11,583 nucleotides of DNA, from NCBI GenBank assembly GCA_040005555.1, contig JBDTYT010000057.1, positions 1-11,583 of the forward strand, given 5' to 3'. Positions 1 to 5,730 of this stretch are shown here, one piece after another (within the stretch, counting starts at the first letter, position 1; every line of letters starts with the position of its first letter). The notes below the pieces were generated by a model. It was not told where the DNA came from, did not search any database, and saw only the letters and a list, made by a program, of their open reading frames with translations. A program made the translations under genes and the position numbers. This stretch comes from JBDTYT01 sp040005555 (GTDB lineage Bacteria; Actinomycetota; UBA4738; HRBIN12).

Positions 1-49
1 CCAGGTTGTCGACTTAGTGAGCATTTCTGCCACCATTTCAACCACCCCG
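1..49. other. Leader upstream of tRNA, nothing recognised
   Basis: The first 49 bases precede the tRNA. They hold no convincing -35/-10 pair, hairpin or reading frame that I can support. The stretch probably carries the tRNA promoter or the edge of a feature outside the window, but neither can be shown. Confidence 0.3.
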
Positions 50-122
50 GGCCAGGTAGCTCAGTTGGCAGAGCACGCGGCTGAAAACCGCGGTGTCGGC
101 AGTTCGATTCTGCCCCTGGCCA
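50..122 (+). tRNA. tRNA-Phe (anticodon GAA)
   Basis: This is a complete 73-nt cloverleaf. The acceptor stem GGCCAGG (50-56) pairs with CCTGGCC (115-121) over all seven positions. The anticodon stem CGCGG (76-80) pairs with CCGCG (88-92) around the loop CTGAAAA, which places the anticodon GAA at 83-85, specific for phenylalanine. The T arm is GGCAG/CTGCC (98-102/110-114) closing the loop TTCGATT, and the D arm contains AGTTGGCA. The discriminator base is A122. The next bases are CCG rather than CCA, so the 3' CCA is not encoded and must be added by the nucleotidyltransferase. The gene is followed after 15 bases by the stop of a gene on the other strand. Confidence 0.97.
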
Positions 123-137
123 CCGATCCGCCGACGA

Positions 138-941
138 TCAGTTCATGCTTTCGTGGTTGCGCACCTCGGCCCATCGGGTGATCACGGACTGGTACAGGTC
201 CGCCGAGCGGGGAAACTCCTCGGAGGACAGCGCGCTCAAGGCATCCTGCACATCTCGGGCGCTGTGGTCGTCGTCCATCTCGTCCCACGTGAGCAAGTCG
301 CACAGGCCGTTGTAGTCGAGCTCGAGCAGCGAGCGGGCGTCGAAGTTCGCCAACCACTCGTACAGCTCCACGATGAGATCGGCGACCGGCCCGAGATCGG
401 TCTTGCGGAGCGCCGGGACCGCTCGATCGGCCCGGCGCATCGCCTTGCGGGTGGTCGTGAGGTATGAGAGCCGGTAGCGCCCGTCGCGGCGCTCACGCAG
501 GACTCGCTCCTCGCCGTCGAACAACGTGAACCACCGCACGGGAACGTGCCACGGGCTCTGGTGCATGAACGAGATCACGCCCGGATGGCGCCTGCGCATC
601 TTCGCGAGCTCCTTGGAAGCGCGGCGCAGCTCGTCGTCGGGGACGAACGCCTCGCTCCCTTCGAACGGAGATGCCTCTCGGAACGACAACATCCCCGCGA
701 GGACCCGAAGGCGCACGTGCCACGGGCAGACGTAGTAGCTCCCGTCGACGAGCTTCACGTCGGCTCCCTCGCCGGCCGTGGGTGTGAGGACCCCAAGTCG
801 TCGTCCGGTGGCACGCTGCCGGTACACGGGCCGCAGCGGCCGAGGACGCCCTGCGAGCAGGTATCGCTCCCACTGCGCCTGCTCGTCTCGAGGGAACGAC
901 TCGAGCGGCTGGTAGACCTTCAAGTACGCGCAGGGGACCAC
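138..941 (-). CDS. Hypothetical protein, unknown function (267 aa)
   Basis: I cannot assign a function. The protein begins MVPCAYLKVYQPLESF and is hydrophilic, with no signal peptide or membrane segment. It has a Cys at position 4, a second in YYVCPWHVRL, a tryptophan/histidine-rich middle (HQSPWHVPVRWFTLFDG), a basic stretch (TTTRKAMRRADR) and an acidic C-terminal third. The AYLKVYQPLE opening reminds me of a conserved actinobacterial hypothetical family, but from memory only. The GTG at 941 is preferred because a TACACT -10 element (954 down to 949) begins 13 nt upstream, the spacing expected for a leaderless mRNA, and the homologous-looking sequence starts there. The open frame continues upstream to 1154, but that part overlaps the divergent E1 alpha gene and is rejected. 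The gene stands alone on its strand, converging on the tRNA. Confidence 0.75.
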   Translation of the reverse strand: MVPCAYLKVYQPLESFPRDEQAQWERYLLAGRPRPLRPVYRQRATGRRLGVLTPTAGEGADVKLVDGSYYVCPWHVRLRVLAGMLSFREASPFEGSEAFVPDDELRRASKELAKMRRRHPGVISFMHQSPWHVPVRWFTLFDGEERVLRERRDGRYRLSYLTTTRKAMRRADRAVPALRKTDLGPVADLIVELYEWLANFDARSLLELDYNGLCDLLTWDEMDDDHSARDVQDALSALSSEEFPRSADLYQSVITRWAEVRNHESMN

Positions 942-948
942 GGCGCGG

Positions 949-954
949 AGTGTA
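949..954 (-). promoter_or_regulatory. Putative -10 element, leaderless promoter of the 138-941 gene
   Basis: Read on the - strand the bases are TACACT, fitting the TANNNT pattern common in actinobacterial promoters. The hexamer begins 13 nt before the GTG at 941, so transcription would start at or next to the start codon and the mRNA would have essentially no leader. No -35 hexamer is evident. The element abuts the + strand -10 at 955-960 with no base between them. Confidence 0.5.
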
Positions 955-960
955 TATGCT
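955..960 (+). promoter_or_regulatory. Putative -10 element of the dehydrogenase operon
   Basis: TATGCT matches TANNNT. A transcription start near 967 would give E1 alpha a leader of about 27 nt that contains GAGG at 980-983. No clear -35 is visible. It is back to back with the divergent -10 at 949-954, so RNA polymerase could probably occupy only one direction at a time. Confidence 0.45.
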
Positions 961-993
961 CTGCCGGGTCCGCCGCCCCGAGGTTCCGACGCG

Positions 994-2067
994 ATGAGCG
1001 CACCCCAGACGACGCCCGAGGAGCTCCCGATGCTGCAGCTGGTGGCCCCCGACGGGACCGCCGTGGGTGATGTCGACGTCGGTCTGTCCGAGGACCAACT
1101 CCGTGAGCTGCTCCGGCTGATGATCTTCTGCCGGCGCCTCGACCGCGAGTGCACCGCGCTCCAGCGACAGGGAGAGCTGACGGTCTATCCGGCCTTCGAG
1201 GGGCAGGAGGCCGCGCAGATCGGCAGCGCCTTCGCGCTCGGCCCCGACGACTTCGTGTTCCCGTCGTTCCGAGAGCTCGCCGTGGCCGTCGCGCGGGGCG
1301 TCGACACGGTCGAATATCTCGAGTACCACCGAGGCACGTGGCACGGCGGGCCGTACGACCCGATCGCGCACCGATTCGCGCCCATCTGCGTCCCCGTGGC
1401 CACCCAGATCGTGCACGCGGTCGGCTGGGCGATGGGCGCGAAGCTCGACGGCACCGGCGCGTGCTCGATCGCCTATTTCGGCGACGGCTCGGCCTCCGAG
1501 GGCGACTTCCACGAGGCCGCGAACATGGCCTCGGTGTTCGGGGCCCCCGTGATCTTGTTCTGTCAGAACAACGGGTGGGCGATCTCGGTTCCGCTGGCGC
1601 AGCAGACCGTCGCGCCGATCGCGAAGCGCGCCGAGGGGTACGGCATGCCGGGCGTGCGCGTCGACGGCAACGACGTCCTCGCGATCTACGCCGTCACGAA
1701 GGCAGCGGTCGATCGCGCCCACGCGGGTGAGGGGCCGACGCTCATCGAGGCGATCACGTACCGAGTAGGCGCGCACTCGACCGCCGACGACGCGTCTCGC
1801 TACCGCAAGGAGGACGAGGTCACTCCGTGGCGCGAACGCGATCCCCTCGAGCGCCACCAGCGGTTCCTCGAGTCGCGCGACGTGATCGACGAGACCTTCG
1901 TGAAGGAGACCGAAGAAGCGGCAGAGACCTGGGTCTCGCAGGTACGCGGCGCGCTGACCGAGCTCGGCACCCCCCCCGTCTCCGAGATCTTCGACCACGT
2001 GTTCGCGAACCCTTCGGCGACGTTCGAGCGCGAGCGTCGGGACTTCGAAGGGGGCTCGGATGCCTGA
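994..2067 (+). CDS. 2-oxo-acid dehydrogenase E1 component, alpha subunit
   Basis: This is the alpha half of the thiamine-diphosphate decarboxylase that oxidatively decarboxylates pyruvate or a branched-chain 2-oxo acid and passes the acyl group to lipoyl-E2 in the cytoplasm. The ThDP/Mg motif is clear: G163-D164-G165 followed by N192-N193. The Y-R-V-G-A-H-S-T-A-D-D loop around H261-T263 matches the conserved E1 alpha active-site and phosphorylation-loop region. At 357 aa it has the usual length. The start is uncertain: ATG 994 has a weak GAGG, whereas the in-frame ATG at 1030 has GAGGAG (1018-1023) six bases upstream and would remove 12 residues. The 3' end overlaps E1 beta by 8 bases. Motifs do not separate pyruvate from branched-chain or acetoin enzymes, so no symbol is given. 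Confidence 0.93.
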   Translation: MSAPQTTPEELPMLQLVAPDGTAVGDVDVGLSEDQLRELLRLMIFCRRLDRECTALQRQGELTVYPAFEGQEAAQIGSAFALGPDDFVFPSFRELAVAVARGVDTVEYLEYHRGTWHGGPYDPIAHRFAPICVPVATQIVHAVGWAMGAKLDGTGACSIAYFGDGSASEGDFHEAANMASVFGAPVILFCQNNGWAISVPLAQQTVAPIAKRAEGYGMPGVRVDGNDVLAIYAVTKAAVDRAHAGEGPTLIEAITYRVGAHSTADDASRYRKEDEVTPWRERDPLERHQRFLESRDVIDETFVKETEEAAETWVSQVRGALTELGTPPVSEIFDHVFANPSATFERERRDFEGGSDA

Positions 2068-3034
2068 GGTCACGATGGTCGCGGCGCTGAACACCGCGCT
2101 GCGTGATGCGCTGGCCGGTGATCCTCGGACGCTCGTGTTCGGCGAGGACGTCGGCGAGCTCGGAGGCGTGTTCCGAGTGACCGAGGGCCTGCAGGCCGAG
2201 TTCGGGCGCCAGCGCGTCTTCAACACACCGGTCGCCGAGGCCGGCATCGCGGGGATCTGTGTCGGCCTCGCGCTCGCTGGCTGGCGGCCCGTGGCGGAGA
2301 TGCAGTTCGACGGGTTCTCGTATCCCGCCCTGGACCAGGTCATCTCCCACGTCGCGAAGTACCGGGAGCGCACCCGGGGCCGAGTCGAGATGCCGATCGT
2401 CATCCGCATCCCGTCGTTCGGCGGGATCCGCGGCAAGGAGCACCACGGCGAGAGCCCCGAGACCTACTACGTTCACACGGCGGGCCTCAAGGTCGTCGTG
2501 CCGTCGACGCCGCTCGATGCCTACGCACTGCTGTCCAACGCCATCGCGGACCCGGATCCGGTGATCGTCCTCGAGCCGAAGAGCCGCTACTGGTCGAAGG
2601 AAGGCGGCGAGCTGAGCACCGACGGTGCCGGGATCGGCGAGGCTCGCGTGCTCCGCGACGGCGACGCGTGCGCGATCGTCTCCTACGGCGCGATGGTGCA
2701 CCGGTGCCTCGACGCCGCGATACGGCTCGCGGATGAGGGCATCGAGTGCCGGGTGCTCGACCTGCGGTCACTCACCCCGCTCGATCTGGACGCGGTGGGC
2801 GACGCGGTGCGCGCGACCGGCCGAGCGGTCGTGGTGCACGAGGCCCCGAAGACGCTGGGGATGGGCGCCGAGATCGCCGCGCGCATCATGGAGACGGCGT
2901 TCGATCACCTCGAGGCGCCGGTCGGCCGCGTTGCCGGCCCGGACGTGCCCTACCCGCCGGCGTCGCTCGAGCAGCACTACCTCCCGAGCGTCGAGCGCAT
3001 CTGCGCCGCCGTGCGATCCGCGGTGACCTACTAG
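2060..3034 (+). CDS. 2-oxo-acid dehydrogenase E1 component, beta subunit
   Basis: This 324-aa protein has the standard length for E1 beta, which forms the alpha2beta2 tetramer and supplies the half of the ThDP site that activates the cofactor. Visible hallmarks are GEDVGELGGVF near residue 30, the NTPVAEAGIAG motif with the likely ThDP-activating glutamate E60, FDGFSYPALDQ, and H128-H129-G-E-S-P-E in the active-site loop. The C-terminal transketolase domain follows (VVHEAPKTLGMGAEIAA). The ATG lies inside the end of E1 alpha and has a good ribosome-binding site, AAGGGGG (2048-2054), five bases upstream. The stop TAG shares its last base with the GTG start of E2, so the three subunits should be translated together. 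Confidence 0.95.
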   Translation: MPEVTMVAALNTALRDALAGDPRTLVFGEDVGELGGVFRVTEGLQAEFGRQRVFNTPVAEAGIAGICVGLALAGWRPVAEMQFDGFSYPALDQVISHVAKYRERTRGRVEMPIVIRIPSFGGIRGKEHHGESPETYYVHTAGLKVVVPSTPLDAYALLSNAIADPDPVIVLEPKSRYWSKEGGELSTDGAGIGEARVLRDGDACAIVSYGAMVHRCLDAAIRLADEGIECRVLDLRSLTPLDLDAVGDAVRATGRAVVVHEAPKTLGMGAEIAARIMETAFDHLEAPVGRVAGPDVPYPPASLEQHYLPSVERICAAVRSAVTY

Positions 3035-4116
3035 TGCCCGAGCGCACTTTCCTGCTTCCGGACCTCGGGGAGGGCCTCGAGGAGGCGGAGATCGCGGCGT
3101 GGCTCGTGGCCGAGGGCGATTCGGTCACGCTCAACCAGCCGATCGTGGAGGTGGAGACGGCGAAGGCGAACGTCGAGATCCCCTCGCCGTACGCCGGGCG
3201 GATCGCGAAGCTGCACGCCTCGGCGGGGGCCGTCGTGCCGGTCGGCTCTGCCCTCGTCACCTTCGATGTGGAGAACGCCGACGCGTCCACGAGCTCGGGC
3301 GGTCGGGTCGCGGCGACGCCGGCGGTGCGCAGGCTCGCGAAGGAGTTGGGGGTCCAGCTCGGCTCCGTGGCGGGCACCGGCCCGGGGGGCCGGGTGACGC
3401 GGGAGGATCTTGAGCGAGCCGCCTCCGATACCCCTCGGCCGTCGGCCGACGACGGCGAGATCGTTCCCGTATCCATGATCCGAAGAGCGATCGCGGCGAA
3501 CCTGTCGAAGGCGGCCACCGTGCCCACCGTGACGACCTTCCGCACCGTCGATTGCAGCTCGCTCGAGGCGTTCAGACGAGAGCTCGACGTCTCGCCGCTA
3601 CCGATCTTCGTCCGCGCCCTGGCCGAGGTATGCGGCGCGCACCCCAAGCTCAACGCCGAGTGGCACGAAGACGGGATCCGGATGCACGCGTGGGTCCACG
3701 TCGGGATCGCCGTCGACACCGAGCGGGGGCTAGTGGTCCCGGCGGTGCGCGACGTGGGAGCGCTCGGTATCGGCGACGTGGCGGCCGAGATCGCGCGGCT
3801 CGCCGCGGCGGCTCGCGATGGCACGCTGGCGAGCGATGCGGGCGCGGGCACGACGATCAGCGTGAGCAACACGGGCAGCTACGGCTCGGAATCCGGGACG
3901 CCACTGCTGAACCCGCCGAACGCGGTCACGATCGCGCTCGGCGTCATCGCTCCACGGGCGCTCGTCGTGGGCGGGGTGATCGAGGCCCGACCTGCGTGCA
4001 CGCTGTCCTGCACCTTCGACCACCGTGTCCTGGACGGTGCGGACGTGGGGCGCGCGCTCACGGATCTCGTCACGATGCTCCAGGACCCCGAGCGGCTGCG
4101 AGGATTGCCACGATGA
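3034..4116 (+). CDS. 2-oxo-acid dehydrogenase E2, dihydrolipoyl acyltransferase
   Basis: E2 is the core of the complex: it takes the acyl group from E1 on a swinging lipoyl arm and transfers it to CoA. One lipoyl domain spans residues 1-77, with the lipoylated lysine K44 in VETAKANVE. After a short linker comes the peripheral-subunit-binding domain (about 94-130, A-T-P-A-V-R-R-L-A to R-E-D-L), then the catalytic domain (about 146-360), ending with the catalytic H330-R-V-L-D334-G335 motif. At 360 aa it is compact compared with typical E2 proteins of 400 aa or more, mainly because of the single lipoyl domain and short linkers. The GTG start overlaps the E1 beta stop (TAGTG) with no obvious ribosome-binding site, so coupling is likely. 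No E3 (lipoamide dehydrogenase) is present in the window; a gene elsewhere must supply it. Confidence 0.94.
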   Translation: MPERTFLLPDLGEGLEEAEIAAWLVAEGDSVTLNQPIVEVETAKANVEIPSPYAGRIAKLHASAGAVVPVGSALVTFDVENADASTSSGGRVAATPAVRRLAKELGVQLGSVAGTGPGGRVTREDLERAASDTPRPSADDGEIVPVSMIRRAIAANLSKAATVPTVTTFRTVDCSSLEAFRRELDVSPLPIFVRALAEVCGAHPKLNAEWHEDGIRMHAWVHVGIAVDTERGLVVPAVRDVGALGIGDVAAEIARLAAAARDGTLASDAGAGTTISVSNTGSYGSESGTPLLNPPNAVTIALGVIAPRALVVGGVIEARPACTLSCTFDHRVLDGADVGRALTDLVTMLQDPERLRGLPR

Positions 4117-5030
4117 AGATCGTTTCCCTTCTGCCGTCGGCAACCGAGATCGTGTACGCGCTCGGGCTGGGCGACCAACTCGCGGCCGTCACCGACGAGT
4201 GCGACTTCCCCCCCGAGGCCACGACGAAGCCCGTCGTCTCGCGCAGTGCGCTCCCCCAGGGCCGTCCCCTCACCTCGCGCGAGATCGACGACGCGGTCCG
4301 CGAGAAGATGGATGCCCGCGACCCGTTGTACTTGCTCGACAAGGCCTTGATCCAGCGGATCTCCCCCGACGTGATCCTCACGCAGGACCTCTGCCGCGTG
4401 TGCGCCGTCCCGAGCGGCCAGGTGCAGCAGGCTCTCGACGAGATCGGGGTGGCGGAGGCGACGGTGCTCTCGCTGGACCCACACTCGCTGGACGAGATCC
4501 TCGACGGCATCCGATCGGTCGGAAAGCTCCTGGACCGGAGAGCGACGGCCGACGAGCTCACGGCGTCGCTCCGCGAGCGCATCGAGGCGGTCCGGCGCGC
4601 GGCGCTCCGGCTTCCGACCGTGCGGGTCTTCTGCCTGGAATGGTTCGATCCGCCGTTCGTCGCCGGCCACTGGCTCCCCGACATGGTGGAGATCACGGGC
4701 GGGACGAACCTGCTGAACGGCAAGGAGCAGCCCTCTCGCGTGGTCACGTGGCGCGAGATCCGAGACGAGAACCCGGAGGTCGTGGTGTTCATGCCGTGCG
4801 GGTACTACCTGGAGGAGGCCGAGCAAGAGGCCGCCCGGCTGCTCGCGAACGCCGAGTTCGCCGAGACGCCGGCCGCGATCGCGGGCGACGTGTACGCCGT
4901 GGATGCCACCTCGTACTTCTCGCGTCCCGGACCTCGGATCGTGGACGGGCTGGAGATCCTCGCGTGGGCGATCCACCCCGACGCGTTCCCCACGCCGCTC
5001 TCGGGACGGATCACGCGCGTGGGGGCTTGA
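4113..5030 (+). CDS. BtuF-like (cobalamin/siderophore-type) binding protein, apparently cytosolic
   Basis: The 305-aa protein belongs to the periplasmic-binding-protein family of corrinoid and Fe-siderophore ABC importers. It opens with MKIVSLLPSATEIVYALGLG, carries the mid-domain hinge region, and has GHWLPDMVEITGGTNLL and the WREIRDENPEVVVFMPCG segment. The fold starts at residue 1, leaving no room for a signal peptide or lipobox, so as encoded it should stay in the cytoplasm. A C94-R-V-C97 pair is present. I recall a similar LCxVCA motif in signal-less proteins annotated as cobalamin-binding, but their ligand is not established here. ATG 4113 overlaps the E2 stop as ATGA and has GAGGA at 4100-4104. 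No permease or ATPase gene is adjacent, which argues against a conventional importer. Family assignment is firm; ligand and role are open. Confidence 0.85.
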   Translation: MKIVSLLPSATEIVYALGLGDQLAAVTDECDFPPEATTKPVVSRSALPQGRPLTSREIDDAVREKMDARDPLYLLDKALIQRISPDVILTQDLCRVCAVPSGQVQQALDEIGVAEATVLSLDPHSLDEILDGIRSVGKLLDRRATADELTASLRERIEAVRRAALRLPTVRVFCLEWFDPPFVAGHWLPDMVEITGGTNLLNGKEQPSRVVTWREIRDENPEVVVFMPCGYYLEEAEQEAARLLANAEFAETPAAIAGDVYAVDATSYFSRPGPRIVDGLEILAWAIHPDAFPTPLSGRITRVGA

Positions 5031-5041
5031 TCCGCTTCGGA

Positions 5042-5047
5042 TATCCT
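5042..5047 (+). promoter_or_regulatory. Putative -10 element, leaderless promoter of the second operon
   Basis: TATCCT fits TANNNT and begins 13 nt before the ATG at 5055, so the transcript would start at the start codon. It lies in the 24-base gap after the BtuF-like gene. No -35 hexamer is seen. The spacing is identical to that at the divergent gene starting at 941. Confidence 0.5.
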
Positions 5048-5054
5048 TCGCCGT

Positions 5055-5264
5055 ATGAGGGGGATCAACCTCGTGACGCCCGCGGACATCGGCAAGCGCG
5101 TCACGTTCCAGTTCGAGCTGCCGAACGGGTTCCTCGGCGAGGCGGTCGGCACGCTCGAGGCGTGGGACCAGGCGGCAGAGACCTTCGTCGTGCGCAAGAA
5201 GGACGGCTCGATCGCGCGGGTGCCAGCGCGTGGCGTGCACCACGGAAAGGTCGTCGGGACCTGA
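5055..5264 (+). CDS. Small SH3-like domain protein (Rv0428c N-terminal domain type)
   Basis: This 69-aa protein is predicted to be a small all-beta barrel. It has an N-terminal D-I-G-K-R-V-T-F strand, then G-E-A-V-G-T-L-E-A-W, then F-V-V-R-K-K-D-G-S, and a final P-A-R-G-V-H-H-G-K-V-V. This order (IGxRV, GxLxxW, VRxxDG, VPxxxVxxxKVV) resembles the SH3-like domain that in actinobacteria is fused in front of GNAT acetyltransferases of the Rv0428c type; here no acetyltransferase domain follows, because the frame stops and the next gene is a hotdog enzyme. There is no ribosome-binding site before ATG 5055, consistent with leaderless translation from the TATCCT promoter. It is the first gene of the second + strand chain, 28 bases ahead of the ammonia-lyase. 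Function unknown; the domain match is from memory of the family pattern. Confidence 0.75.
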   Translation: MRGINLVTPADIGKRVTFQFELPNGFLGEAVGTLEAWDQAAETFVVRKKDGSIARVPARGVHHGKVVGT

Positions 5265-5281
5265 CCCGCCGGCTCGATCGC

Positions 5282-5287
5282 AGGAGG
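5282..5287 (+). promoter_or_regulatory. Strong ribosome-binding site for the ammonia-lyase
   Basis: AGGAGG is a perfect Shine-Dalgarno core five bases before the GTG at 5293. It fixes that start over the open frame that continues upstream to 5230, and suggests higher translation of this gene than of its neighbours, most of which rely on overlap coupling. Confidence 0.8.
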
Positions 5288-5292
5288 AACCC

Positions 5293-5730
5293 GTGACCGA
5301 GGAGCTTCCCACCGCAACCATCCGCCGGCGGCTCGGCTCCGAGGACGCCCACTACGGTGGGAACCTCGTCGCCGGGTCGAAACAGCTCGAGATCATCGGT
5401 GATCTCATCACGGAGCTCGCGATGCGTCACGACGGCGACGAGGGCCTGTTCCGAGCGTACGAGTCGGTGGAGTTCCTCGCGCCGCTCTACGCGGGTGATT
5501 GGATCGAGGCGACCGGGCGGATCGTGCGCGTGGGCTCCTCGAGCCGCACCTGCGAGTTCGAGGTGTGGAAGATCGGCGGTGCGCGACCCGACATCTCAGA
5601 GTCCGCCGCCGAGTTCCTCGACGAGCCGATCCTCACGTGCCGAGCCGTCGGGACGACGGTCGTCACGAAGGATCACCAGCGGTTCCCACCGTCTGAGCTT
5701 CCTGGCCGGCCCTCCGCGGGAAAGCCATGA
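5293..5730 (+). CDS. kal: 3-aminobutyryl-CoA ammonia-lyase-like hotdog protein
   Basis: The 145-aa protein matches my memory of the 3-aminobutyryl-CoA ammonia-lyase (Kal) and beta-alanyl-CoA:ammonia-lyase family, single hotdog-domain enzymes that remove ammonia from a 3-aminoacyl-CoA to give the enoyl-CoA. Recognisable segments are D18-A-H-Y-G-G-N-L near the N terminus, the helix GDLITELA, GDEGLFRAY, VEFLAPLYAGDWIEA, and RPDISES followed by a final CRAVGTTVV strand. In lysine fermentation Kal converts L-3-aminobutyryl-CoA to crotonyl-CoA. The GTG start follows a perfect AGGAGG. Its stop overlaps the amidase start (ATGA), pointing to joint expression. No other lysine-pathway gene (kamA, kamDE, kdd, kce) lies in the window, so the substrate could instead be another 3-amino acyl-CoA such as beta-alanyl-CoA. 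Confidence 0.83.
   Translation: MTEELPTATIRRRLGSEDAHYGGNLVAGSKQLEIIGDLITELAMRHDGDEGLFRAYESVEFLAPLYAGDWIEATGRIVRVGSSSRTCEFEVWKIGGARPDISESAAEFLDEPILTCRAVGTTVVTKDHQRFPPSELPGRPSAGKP

Noticed and set aside
123..125. Encoded 3' CCA of the tRNA
   Set aside because: The bases after the discriminator A122 are CCG, not CCA.
493..2436. Long antisense open frame of 647 codons on the - strand
   Set aside because: It is a shadow of high-GC codon bias opposite the E1 genes; the translation is arginine-rich with no domain, while the + strand frames carry clear E1 motifs.
2746..3033. In-frame upstream extension of E2
   Set aside because: The extra 96 codons overlap E1 beta and read as arginine-rich shadow sequence; the lipoyl domain starts exactly at GTG 3034.
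3552..4112. In-frame upstream extension of the BtuF-like gene, possibly hiding a signal peptide
   Set aside because: The extension lies wholly inside E2, is arginine-rich and shows no hydrophobic signal segment; ATG 4113 has a good ribosome-binding site.
5027..5032. TTGATC as a -35 box for the 5042-5047 promoter
   Set aside because: Only nine bases separate it from the -10 element, far from the 16-18 needed.
3879..5321. Long antisense open frame of 480 codons on the - strand
   Set aside because: It is opposite E2, the BtuF-like gene and the SH3-like gene, and has no domain of its own.
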